6,903 bases of DNA from an uncultured Porphyromonadaceae bacterium (GCA_902494595.1 CABUTY010000069.1:1-6903), one strand, 5' to 3'; shown: positions 1-6,591, counted from the first letter of the stretch. Numbers and translations: made by a program. Notes: generated from the letters alone by a model not told the origin.

Positions 1-183
1 ACCGCTGACATAATCTCTCTTACATGGGATGCCCCCGAGGCTACGGAAGGGTATCTCGACCCTAAGGATGTGGCTTATAAGATAGTGCGAAAGTCGGTTG
101 TTCAGAGCAAGGAGACCACTCTCGAGACGGAATGGAAGGGTGAGCTGCCATACAATGACGAAGTGCCAGCCAATGATAAATAA
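1..183 (+). pseudogene. FN3-domain surface protein, upstream fragment before a frameshift (partial)
   Basis: Frame 1 is open from the window edge and reads as most of a fibronectin type III-like domain: the stretch beginning ADIISLTWDAPE is the usual first FN3 strand, followed by YLDPKDVAYKIVRK and ending ELPYNDEVPANDK before a TAA at 181-183. The final FN3 strands (NSYKIYTVYNGSTSWSPVESS) are missing from this frame but appear at once in frame 2 from position 182. The fragment and the downstream frame are therefore most simply two parts of one gene split by a +1 shift. The true start and any signal peptide lie to the left of the window. It may be a real mutation (pseudogene or phase variant) or a sequencing or assembly error; the sequence cannot tell these apart. 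The FN3 assignment is by strand pattern only. Confidence 0.8.
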
Positions 184-190
184 TTCCTAC
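173..190 (+). other. Apparent +1 frameshift site inside an FN3 domain
   Basis: Frame 1 codons GAT AAA run into TAA at 181-183, while frame 2 from 182 reads AAT TCC TAC AAG and completes the FN3 domain. Skipping the single T at 181 gives an unbroken D-K-N-S-Y-K-I-Y. No slippery homopolymer or RF2-like CTT-TGA context is present, so an indel or sequencing error is more likely than programmed frameshifting. The exact base cannot be fixed, because any nearby one-base insertion (or two-base deletion) would give the same result. Confidence 0.75.
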
Positions 191-2038
191 AAGATATATA
201 CCGTATATAACGGTTCCACATCCTGGTCGCCGGTAGAATCTTCGCAGGTGGCTGTGACCGGAGTTCTCGAACTCCCTTACAGCGAGACTTTCGATACGCA
301 GAACTCCGTAATGTTCTGGTCATTTTTCCATGGTGAGGGAGCTACCCGTGACTGGTCGTTCAATTCTACGAAAAAAGCGCTGAGTTACTGGGGTGCTCCT
401 GCCGATGCATGGGCATCGACTCCGAAATTCAGCATGAAGGCGGGAAAGGCTTATCGTATTTCATTCAGCGCAAGGGTAAGCAACGCCAACAGCCCCAAAA
501 CCCTTTCGCTATATTACGGAAACAAGGCCGATATAGAAACACTCCTCCCCAAGGAAATAGTTACTGAGACAATCAACTCCGGACTTGACCGAACGGTGGA
601 GGTGATGATCGGTGTTCCCGTAGATGGTGCATATCATGTGGCATTCCGTTGTCACGGAGAGTCTGATTCCAACGATTTATTTGTTGACAATGTAAAGATA
701 GAAGAGGTTGTTGTGGCCCCGGCTTCTGTTGAGTCGGTTTCGGCAGCAGTCGCCGAGGAGGGTGCGCTGGAGGTTAAGCTAAGCTGGAAGAACCCGTCGC
801 TCACCAATGCCGGCACTACTCTTGAATCGCTGTCACAGGTGATTGTGACCTGCGGCAATGACACGGTGGCTGCCGTCACGGATGCGGTACCCGGCAAGGA
901 GTCAACGGTTTCTATACCGGTGGAAGAGGCAGGCATATATACTTATACCATCACTCCCGTAAGCGGCGAGATAAGCGGCAAGAGCGTGGAGGTGACCACC
1001 GAATGGGTTGGTCAGGATATGCCGCTCAAACCCACAGCCGTGTCTGTGACAGTAAATCAGGATGGCTCACGTCATCTCGTAATCACTCCGGCAGCCGAAG
1101 GCGTCCACAAGGGATGGCTCGGAAAGGTGCAGTTCACAATCACCCGCAATGAGACTCTTCTCGCCGACAAATGGTCGGAAACCGTATATGACGACAAAGA
1201 GACGGGGCTTCCGTTGAAGATTTATAAATATACCGTGATGGCTGTAAACAATGCCGGCAAGTCTGAGGTTTTTGAGACGGAAGGAATAGTGATAGGTGAT
1301 GCCATAACCCTTCCTTATAATCCCGACTTCACGGATGCCGAGCACTTTGGCCTGTGGACAACGGGCAGCGAAACCGGATCTACGTCTAAATGGAAGCATA
1401 CCGGACCCAAGGCATATTCTAAGCCAAACACTCTCGAATCGGGCAGCAAAGATACCTGGGCATTTACCCCGAAGCTGGTGATGTATCCCGGCTCGATAGA
1501 ACTCAAGACAAAGCTCTCCTGCTATAATGCAAGAAATGAGGAGGACGTGGAGATATGGCTCTGTCGTTCCACTAATTTTGTCACTCCCGAGAAGGTTTTG
1601 AAGATTGCCGACGTTCATGTGTCGGATGTCAATTATCCTGAGGAGAAGATATTCACTTTTGAAATACCCGAGCGCCCCGCCGAGACGGGCTACCGTAAGG
1701 CTGTGCCTTGCGACGAGGATTCCGAGGACCCGTATAACCATTATTATATAGGTTATAAGAATGCTACCGGCAAGATGTATGTCTATCTTCACTCGCTCAA
1801 TGTGAGCCAGACGGTTACCACCGGCATCGAGGATGTGGCTGCCAACGGAGAGTTCGGCGTATTCAACGGTAGGCTCGTCGTTCCGCAGGGAGCCGTGGTA
1901 AGGATCTACGACATCACCGGCGGTTTCAGAACAGAGCTTACTGCCGACTATAGCCTTTCAGCTTTGGAAAGAGGCTTATATGTGGCCGTATGCCGTATGG
2001 CCGATGGTTCGGCACGTACCATCAAGTTCGCTTGGTAA
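173..2038 (+). CDS. Multidomain choice-of-anchor J / FN3 surface protein with T9SS-type C-terminal sorting domain (downstream part of a frameshifted gene)
   Basis: This is probably an exported adhesin-like protein; no enzyme domain is visible. Numbered from the ATG at 173 (621 residues): end of an FN3 domain (4-28), a choice-of-anchor J / cleaved-adhesin-type beta-sandwich (about 32-180, from LPYSETFD to LFVDNVKIEE), two FN3-like domains (about 182-283 and 284-376, the second with the YKYTVMAVNNAGKSE strand), a second choice-of-anchor-like sandwich (about 378-548, opening ITLPYNPDFTDAEHFGLW), and a Por/T9SS-like C-terminal domain (about 550-621, with VVRIYDITGG, GLYVAVCR and a terminal IKFAW). 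No signal peptide is present in this frame. The residues between a possible TTG at 98 and position 181 are arginine-rich and unlike the rest, so independent initiation there is unlikely. The ATG at 173 overlaps the upstream stop by 11 bases, so re-initiation is conceivable, but its product would start inside an FN3 domain. The best reading is the 3' part of the gene entering from the left edge. A terminator hairpin follows 14 bases after the stop. Confidence 0.85.
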   Translation: MINNSYKIYTVYNGSTSWSPVESSQVAVTGVLELPYSETFDTQNSVMFWSFFHGEGATRDWSFNSTKKALSYWGAPADAWASTPKFSMKAGKAYRISFSARVSNANSPKTLSLYYGNKADIETLLPKEIVTETINSGLDRTVEVMIGVPVDGAYHVAFRCHGESDSNDLFVDNVKIEEVVVAPASVESVSAAVAEEGALEVKLSWKNPSLTNAGTTLESLSQVIVTCGNDTVAAVTDAVPGKESTVSIPVEEAGIYTYTITPVSGEISGKSVEVTTEWVGQDMPLKPTAVSVTVNQDGSRHLVITPAAEGVHKGWLGKVQFTITRNETLLADKWSETVYDDKETGLPLKIYKYTVMAVNNAGKSEVFETEGIVIGDAITLPYNPDFTDAEHFGLWTTGSETGSTSKWKHTGPKAYSKPNTLESGSKDTWAFTPKLVMYPGSIELKTKLSCYNARNEEDVEIWLCRSTNFVTPEKVLKIADVHVSDVNYPEEKIFTFEIPERPAETGYRKAVPCDEDSEDPYNHYYIGYKNATGKMYVYLHSLNVSQTVTTGIEDVAANGEFGVFNGRLVVPQGAVVRIYDITGGFRTELTADYSLSALERGLYVAVCRMADGSARTIKFAW

Positions 2039-2052
2039 CAATACCTTAATCA

Positions 2053-2086
2053 AACGCGGCGGCCTGCGCAAGATGGCCGCCGCGTT
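2053..2086 (+). terminator. GC-rich terminator hairpin after the FN3 / choice-of-anchor J gene
   Basis: There is a perfect 12-bp stem, 2053-2064 (aacgcggcggcc) with 2075-2086 (ggccgccgcgtt), around a 10-base loop. It begins 14 bases after the stop codon. The T tract after it is poor (only ttattc), so termination may be partial and allow read-through into the inverted repeat and the next gene. Confidence 0.8.
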
Positions 2087-2097
2087 ATTCTGAAATA

Positions 2098-2291
2098 GAA
2101 GTTGTTTAAACTAATTTTTATGGCAAGATTTATTAAGATTTTGGGATGGATTTCTTCTATCGAAGAGGCAGCGACCTTTCGGTCGGTGCCGATGAGAGAG
2201 GAGAAATACGCCCAAAAGATTGATAAAGATTGCCATAAAGTTAACAACTTTTTATATTGATTATGGTACGTAAATTAGTTTAAACAACTTC
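2098..2291. repeat. 194-bp imperfect inverted repeat (long hairpin) between two surface-protein genes
   Basis: The ends are a perfect 20-bp inverted repeat: 2098-2117 pairs with 2272-2291. Just inside, 2119-2145 pairs with 2211-2237 (22 Watson-Crick pairs and one G-U of 27). Then 2150-2176 pairs with 2181-2207 (20 Watson-Crick and one G-U of 27), closing on a UUUC loop at 2177-2180 with a CGACC/GGUCG top stem. A 34-base bulge (2238-2271) on the right side and a small 4x3 internal loop (2146-2149 / 2208-2210) interrupt the structure. The outer arms are flanked by ATA on both sides (2095-2097 and 2292-2294), a possible but weak 3-bp target duplication. The right arm ends 9 bases before the downstream ATG at 2301. 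It could be a structured leader or small RNA, a MITE-like palindromic element, or an invertible segment; I cannot decide which. The inverted repeat itself is certain; its function is unknown. Confidence 0.85.
2119..2237 (+). ncRNA. Candidate structured RNA hairpin with four tandem G-A mismatches (strand uncertain)
   Basis: Within this hairpin, eight of the ten positions that are neither Watson-Crick nor G-U form tandem 5'-GA-3'/5'-GA-3' mismatches: 2127-2128 with 2228-2229, 2137-2138 with 2218-2219, 2162-2163 with 2194-2195, and 2165-2166 with 2191-2192. The last two surround a single A-U pair. The other two are A2159-G2198 and G2171-G2186. Tandem sheared G-A pairs are a known stabilising element in RNA and also in single-stranded DNA. 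Their near-exclusive use here suggests a selected fold. I do not recognise a named RNA family. The tandem GA pattern is symmetric, so it fits either strand; the two U-G wobbles (T2134-G2222, T2156-G2201) would become C-A mismatches on the other strand, favouring + transcription. No clear promoter was found for it. Confidence 0.45.
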
Positions 2292-2300
2292 ATATATAGC

Positions 2301-4556
2301 ATGAAAAGATTTACAGCAATAGCACTTGGCATTGTGGCTTTGCCGGCGGTGGCCGGCACCCCTGACAGCGAGAGGACGATTGATCCCATGCAGATGCAGC
2401 TCGAAGCTCCGGTTGAACGATTCAGCGGAGTGGCACGCTTGGCACGTCACGCCCAGTCGGACTTGATTGTCGACTTTACCTCCGGGGAAAGCTCTTTCAA
2501 GCCTGTAGTGTCTTATGGTTTCGATGTTGACATGCAAGGGTGGACACCGGAAGACACCCAGTATGTGAAATGGTCGGTAAGTCCTGTTTCCGGTCATCCA
2601 TTTTCGGACATAGACCCTGAAAGCAAAAAGTCGCTCTTTGTGGAAGGCCCATATCAGATTTATCGTCGGGAAATATCGGCCATAACATCGCCTTCCATAG
2701 ATGTACCCGACAACTGCCGTTTGTCGTTCTGGGTGGGCATGACCCTGAATTATTCCGATGCCTGTTCCCTGGCATTGGAGGCCAGCGGCGACGGTTTCGC
2801 CACAAAAGAGGAATTGTGGCACAGCAAGGATGCCTCTGGTGAAAAGCCTTGGGCATGGCGAAACATCACTGTTGACATGTCGCGTTTCAGCGGCAGGAAA
2901 ATACAACTGAGGTTCGTTTATGGACCCGGTAGCGCCGACACTTTCAACACCGGCGGTTATATGGGAGATTTCGCAATCGACAATATGGTGTTCTCCGCAC
3001 GTGTCGCTGTGGAGAACATAGCGGTAACCACCGGTGAGACTATCAGGCTGACGCCCGTGGTACAGGGAGGAACCCCCGTCAGGTATCAATGGCTGATGCC
3101 GGGAGCTGTCCCGGCTACATCCGAAGAACAATCTCCGGAAATATATTATACAGCCGACGGCAACTATGACATCACTCTCAACGTGACGGATTCGGAAGGT
3201 GGAGTCGCTTCTAAAACACGTGCCGCGTTTGTCAGTGTGACCGGTAGCGCCCCCAAGGCGGCTATTCTACCTCCGGCAACTTTCCGGTACGACAAGACCC
3301 GACTGCCTATGGTGGCTGGTTATGTGCCTGTGGAGTTCAAGGATGCCTCCAAAGGATTCCCTACATCTCATTCATGGGCTTTTACCGGCGTTGACGAAAC
3401 TGCCGGTGTCAGTTTCCTCTCCACAGAAGAGAATCCAACAGTTCGGTACAATTATCTGCATCGACAGATGGTTGGGTTGGAATCGGCCAACAGCCATGGC
3501 AAGTCGGCTTCCACTATGGAAGTGTCGGTAGAATACAGCGGGCTTATCAACAACCAGGAACCGGGCGACCGCGTCACAACCTTCGACATGGACGATTGGG
3601 GTTATTTCCCCGGCTCCAACACCAGGGGAATAACTGCGTACGCGGAGAAATTCTCCAAGCCCTCGCGTCCTATGGTAATCAACGGCGTATATGCTTTCTT
3701 CACGCGTGCAGATGCCGGTCAGCTTACCGACCAGATTGCCTATGTGGGTGTGCATGTCTATTCTTCGGAGAATGGCCTGCCGGGCAAAAAACTGGAAAGC
3801 TTCTGGTGGCAGGTCACCGACCTGGACGGCCCCGTGGGTGGCGAGGCTGTGGGTACTTTGTTCCCCATTACCCCGGCTGTCACCGTGGATGATGAGTTTT
3901 TCATAGTGGTGGATGGAATTCCTGAATATAAGGAAGCCAATGGTGAGAACGGCGTGACGGCCGTCACACTCGGTATGGCCGCTTTCCGCGACCATGGTAA
4001 TACCGCCTATATGATGAAGGACAATAAATGGATTGACGTCAGCACTTATTTCCCTGCCGGTGCCAACCATACTTCGTTGATGGTATATCCTTCGGTGATA
4101 CATTCGGTCATCGCTCCTTACCCTTATACGGAAAAGCCTCTTGAGGTGAATGCCGAGGCCGGGAAAGCCGAATACGGCATATATTCCATCATGGGGTGGA
4201 AAGAATCGCCGGCAGTTGATGCCGACTGGCTGAGGGTGGTCAACAAGCCGAGCGGCATGACCGTTGATACCCTCAGAATAGAATATGATGCCCTGCCGCC
4301 GGGAATGCCTTCGCGCAAGGCACATATCACCCTAACCGATGGCGCATCTGACCTGGTTGTGGAAGTGAACCAGAATGCGGGAACAGGTGTGGACCACGTA
4401 TGTCAGGAGGTCCCTGATGATATTGCCGATATATATTCAGCCAACGGTGTCAGGGTGGCTGTGGATGCCCGTCTGAAAGATGTCTGGCCCTCTCTACCCT
4501 CAGGGTTGTATATAATAAGAACTTTGAGGGATTCGAGAAAAATCTTCAAGCATTGA
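2301..4556 (+). CDS. Secreted choice-of-anchor J / PKD / BACON-like surface protein with T9SS-type sorting domain
   Basis: This 751-residue protein is probably exported and surface-attached or released; no catalytic motif is visible. The ATG at 2301 gives a clear Sec signal peptide (MKR, hydrophobic run, likely cleavage AVA/GT after residue 18). It is followed by a jelly-roll choice-of-anchor J-like domain (about 70-230, from SYGFDVDMQGW to GDFAIDNMVFSARV), a PKD domain (about 234-315, with YQWLMPGA and DGNYDITLNVTDSEGG), a second, more diverged PKD-like domain (about 319-414), a region of unrecognised fold (about 415-605), a BACON-like domain (about 607-695, with DADWLRVV and the final VVEVNQNAG), and a sorting-type tail (about 700-751, with IADIYSANGVRV and LPSGLYIIRT). 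BACON and PKD domains in Bacteroidales secreted proteins usually serve glycan or mucin contact or as spacers; that role is inferred. No Shine-Dalgarno sequence is seen, as is usual in the phylum. The long inverted repeat lies directly upstream and a terminator directly downstream. Confidence 0.9.
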   Translation: MKRFTAIALGIVALPAVAGTPDSERTIDPMQMQLEAPVERFSGVARLARHAQSDLIVDFTSGESSFKPVVSYGFDVDMQGWTPEDTQYVKWSVSPVSGHPFSDIDPESKKSLFVEGPYQIYRREISAITSPSIDVPDNCRLSFWVGMTLNYSDACSLALEASGDGFATKEELWHSKDASGEKPWAWRNITVDMSRFSGRKIQLRFVYGPGSADTFNTGGYMGDFAIDNMVFSARVAVENIAVTTGETIRLTPVVQGGTPVRYQWLMPGAVPATSEEQSPEIYYTADGNYDITLNVTDSEGGVASKTRAAFVSVTGSAPKAAILPPATFRYDKTRLPMVAGYVPVEFKDASKGFPTSHSWAFTGVDETAGVSFLSTEENPTVRYNYLHRQMVGLESANSHGKSASTMEVSVEYSGLINNQEPGDRVTTFDMDDWGYFPGSNTRGITAYAEKFSKPSRPMVINGVYAFFTRADAGQLTDQIAYVGVHVYSSENGLPGKKLESFWWQVTDLDGPVGGEAVGTLFPITPAVTVDDEFFIVVDGIPEYKEANGENGVTAVTLGMAAFRDHGNTAYMMKDNKWIDVSTYFPAGANHTSLMVYPSVIHSVIAPYPYTEKPLEVNAEAGKAEYGIYSIMGWKESPAVDADWLRVVNKPSGMTVDTLRIEYDALPPGMPSRKAHITLTDGASDLVVEVNQNAGTGVDHVCQEVPDDIADIYSANGVRVAVDARLKDVWPSLPSGLYIIRTLRDSRKIFKH

Positions 4557-4567
4557 GAATCTATTGC

Positions 4568-4598
4568 CGGCAGGGACTACAGTTTGTAATCCCTGCCG
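4568..4598 (+). terminator. Terminator hairpin after the PKD/BACON-like gene
   Basis: A 9-bp perfect lower stem (4568-4576 cggcaggga with 4590-4598 tccctgccg), a single C-A mismatch, and 4 more pairs (taca/tgta) enclose a 3-base loop. It lies 11 bases after the stop codon. The T run after it is weak (ttgt). The descending arm's tgtaatccctg is repeated downstream at 4610-4620 and could compete for pairing. Confidence 0.75.
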
Positions 4599-4658
4599 TT
4601 GTCATATAATGTAATCCCTGAACGTACTTATATAATAAGTGGTAGGGGGATTAGTTAT

Positions 4659-4666
4659 TACTTTTG
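4659..4666 (+). promoter_or_regulatory. Bacteroidetes-type -7 promoter element for the CotH-like gene
   Basis: TACTTTTG matches the Bacteroides primary-sigma -7 consensus TAnnTTTG exactly. It lies 51 bases before the ATG at 4718, which predicts a 5' leader of roughly 45 bases. No good TTTG-type -33 element is found about 19-21 bases upstream (AT-rich, around 4635), so the promoter may be weak or need an activator. Confidence 0.5.
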
Positions 4667-4687
4667 GGATAACCTTTGAGGATAACC
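4663..4687. repeat. Short tandem repeat at the CotH promoter and leader
   Basis: Two adjacent copies, tttgggataacc (4663-4674) and tttgaggataacc (4675-4687), share the 10-bp core ggataacctt, spaced 13 bp apart. They overlap the -7 element and the predicted transcription start. They may be paired binding sites for a regulator or simply a local duplication. Confidence 0.55.
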
Positions 4688-4717
4688 TTAAAAATTCAAT
4701 ATTCAACAACTGAAATA

Positions 4718-6481
4718 ATGAAAAGAATCTGTAGCAGTATCGTATGTCTGCTTGCCGGACTGTTTGCATGTATGGCTGTGGAGCCGTCGGGCTCTTTGCC
4801 GGTGCTGGTGATCGAGACGGAAAACCATCAGCCGATAGAGTCGAAAGAAACCTACATCCGCGGCAACTATTATCTTGACCCCAAAGGTATGGAGGGTGTA
4901 GAAGCATTCGGCAGCAAAGAAGCACCTCTTCCTTTGCAGATAAGGGGCCGGGGCAACTTTACGTGGGCGGCTTTCAATAAGAAGCCTTACCGTCTGAAGC
5001 TCGACAAAAAGGCGGCTCTTCTGGGAATGAACAGTAACAAACATTTCGCTCTTCTGGCTCATGCCGACGACAACCGTGCTTTCATGCGCAATCTCACCGG
5101 TTTTGAGGTGAGCCGGATGGCAGGGCTGCCATATACTCCGGCCGACCAGCCTTGCGAGGTAATCCTCAATGGCGATTATATAGGTCTGTATTTCCTGACC
5201 GAAACAATACGTTTCGATAAAAAACGCATCAATCTAAATAACCCTGACGATGATGTGGAGGATTGGCTTGCCGCCAATCCGGGCAAGACTGCCGATGACT
5301 ACCCCTGGACCGACGAAATGGTGACAGGCCCATGGATAGTGGAATTGGATAACACTGATGACGCATGTCAGGTAAAGGTTCCTTCACAGTATCGCGGAGG
5401 CACTGAGATACGTGTCACATATAAGAAACCGGAAGATTATGTGACTGAAAAGCATCGTCAGTGGCTTGTAAAGGAATTCACCGAAATTGACAAGCTCGTA
5501 TATGCTGAGGACCATGCCAAAGGTGGCTGGCTCGATAAGATAGACCTGACGGATGCCGCACGTTTCTTCGTAGTGAATCAGATTATGGGTAACTATGAGT
5601 GCTATCATGGCTCATGTTATCTCACCAAAGACCGCGGCAACGGCCAGAAGTGGCATTTCGGTCCCGTATGGGACTTCGGCTCGGCATTTCAGGAAACACG
5701 CGACGTGACACAATGGATATGGGAAGGTACCCCGTATCAACAGCGTTGGATTCAGAACTTCATGGAATGCGAAACTTTCAAAAACGAGGTAAAGCGTATC
5801 TTCACAGCCATGAACGATGAAGGTTTCGACCGTATAATAAAGTACCAGAACGACTATGCCGACCGTATAAGCGCAGCAGCCAGGCGTGATGCTGAGCGCT
5901 GGAAAGGCGATGGTTACGGCAACGCCGACATGCAGAAACCCCTCGGGGAAGTGCAGAAGCAGCTTGTCGACGCCATCAACAGCTTCGGCTATAAGCTCGG
6001 CATAGAAGGCTTCGAGGGTGTGGATATAGGTCCGACAGCCGACATATATCTCCGCGGTAAGGACTATAACGGCTGGGATGCGCTGGATGCCAACAGGTTT
6101 ACGAATGTGGGCAACGACGTATATGAGCTTAAGATGGATTGCCTAAGCGGTGAGTTCAAGCTTGCCGACGCAAGCTGGCGCAAAGTCGACCTGGGTTGTG
6201 AGGCCGGTAAGAAATTCGACATCAACAAGGCATACAAGCTGATTACCTCCGGTGAGAATATCTCGCTTGCTTCCGGTTCCGCCGACAATGTGACGCTCAG
6301 GCTCGTGTGGAAAACAAAAGAGCTGACCATCACCAACAGCACCGGCGTACAGCTCGTCATAGACGATGAGCTGGAGAATGCCGAAATCTACACCCTCCAG
6401 GGCGTGAGAGTACAGAACCCCGTCAAAGGCAACATCTACATCCTCCGTACAGCCGAAGGCGTCCGCAAAGTAGCTTTCTGA
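4718..6481 (+). CDS. Secreted CotH-family (atypical kinase fold) protein with carbohydrate-binding-like and T9SS-type sorting domains
   Basis: This 587-residue protein belongs to the CotH family, named for the spore-coat protein kinase CotH. The ATG at 4718 is chosen over an in-frame TTG at 4676 because it begins a signal peptide (MKR, hydrophobic to about residue 17, cleavage probably near residue 20). LFAC at 15-18 is a poor lipobox, so a lipoprotein is possible but less likely. The CotH domain spans about 68-395: IRGRGNF (75-81), KKPYRLKL (88-95), HADDNRAFMRN (115-125), GDYIGLYFLTETIR (152-165), NQIMGNYECYHGS (287-299) and GPVWDFG (315-321), whose Asp fits the metal-binding aspartate of the fold. 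Residues about 438-540 resemble SusE/SusF-type starch-binding modules (IYLRGKDYNGW, LSGEFKLADASW). The tail (about 541-587, EIYTLQGVRVQNPVKG, IYILR) is a sorting-type domain. Extracellular ATP-dependent activity is doubtful, so the substrate and activity in this setting are unknown. The gene is transcribed separately, from the promoter region just upstream. Confidence 0.92.
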   Translation: MKRICSSIVCLLAGLFACMAVEPSGSLPVLVIETENHQPIESKETYIRGNYYLDPKGMEGVEAFGSKEAPLPLQIRGRGNFTWAAFNKKPYRLKLDKKAALLGMNSNKHFALLAHADDNRAFMRNLTGFEVSRMAGLPYTPADQPCEVILNGDYIGLYFLTETIRFDKKRINLNNPDDDVEDWLAANPGKTADDYPWTDEMVTGPWIVELDNTDDACQVKVPSQYRGGTEIRVTYKKPEDYVTEKHRQWLVKEFTEIDKLVYAEDHAKGGWLDKIDLTDAARFFVVNQIMGNYECYHGSCYLTKDRGNGQKWHFGPVWDFGSAFQETRDVTQWIWEGTPYQQRWIQNFMECETFKNEVKRIFTAMNDEGFDRIIKYQNDYADRISAAARRDAERWKGDGYGNADMQKPLGEVQKQLVDAINSFGYKLGIEGFEGVDIGPTADIYLRGKDYNGWDALDANRFTNVGNDVYELKMDCLSGEFKLADASWRKVDLGCEAGKKFDINKAYKLITSGENISLASGSADNVTLRLVWKTKELTITNSTGVQLVIDDELENAEIYTLQGVRVQNPVKGNIYILRTAEGVRKVAF

Positions 6482-6507
6482 AACCCAACAATATCAATAA
6501 CCCTAAG

Positions 6508-6557
6508 CCAATAGGAATAATACCTATATAATCCAATAGGAATAACACATATATAAA
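6508..6557. repeat. 25-bp tandem direct repeat downstream of the CotH gene
   Basis: Two adjacent 25-bp copies, 6508-6532 and 6533-6557, each begin ccaataggaataa and match at 22 of 25 positions. They fill most of the space between the CotH stop codon and the terminator. No ORF crosses them. They are probably a local duplication; a binding function is not shown. Confidence 0.85.
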
Positions 6558-6559
6558 AG

Positions 6560-6591
6560 AAGAAGCCCGGCTCGGTAGAGTCGGGCTTCTT
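6560..6591. terminator. Bidirectional terminator between the convergent CotH and pnp-like genes
   Basis: A 14-bp stem (6560-6573 with 6578-6591, one G-U) encloses the 4-base loop ggta. It has an A-rich left flank (6555-6558) that gives a T-rich tail on the - strand, and it sits between the convergent 3' ends, 78 bases after the + strand stop and 37 bases beyond the - strand stop. It probably serves both genes, with the better T tract in the - direction. Confidence 0.85.

Noticed and set aside
98..181. N-terminal extension of the large surface protein from a TTG at 98
   Set aside because: The translation is arginine-rich and unlike the rest of the protein, while frame 1 over the same bases gives a proper FN3 sequence. 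The open frame before 181 is incidental.
1067..1792. 241-codon - strand open frame opposite the first surface-protein gene
   Set aside because: It is a shadow of the + strand frame, which has clear domains throughout; the - strand translation shows no family features.
2050..2247. 65-codon open frame on the - strand in the intergenic region
   Set aside because: It lies across the terminator and the long hairpin, has no recognisable protein features, and its sequence is explained by the inverted repeat.
2098..2291. Integron attC site
   Set aside because: The palindromic form fits loosely, but the ends do not match the RYYYAAC / GTTRRRY core sites in the required orientation and there is no integrase or cassette array in view.
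3372..4325. 317-codon - strand open frame, and similar long - strand frames at 2280-3131
   Set aside because: They are antisense shadows of the 751-residue gene, which has a signal peptide and continuous domains on the + strand.
4676..4717. TTG start at 4676 for the CotH-like gene
   Set aside because: It would put 14 polar residues before the signal peptide and overlap the promoter-proximal repeat; the ATG at 4718 gives a normal signal peptide.
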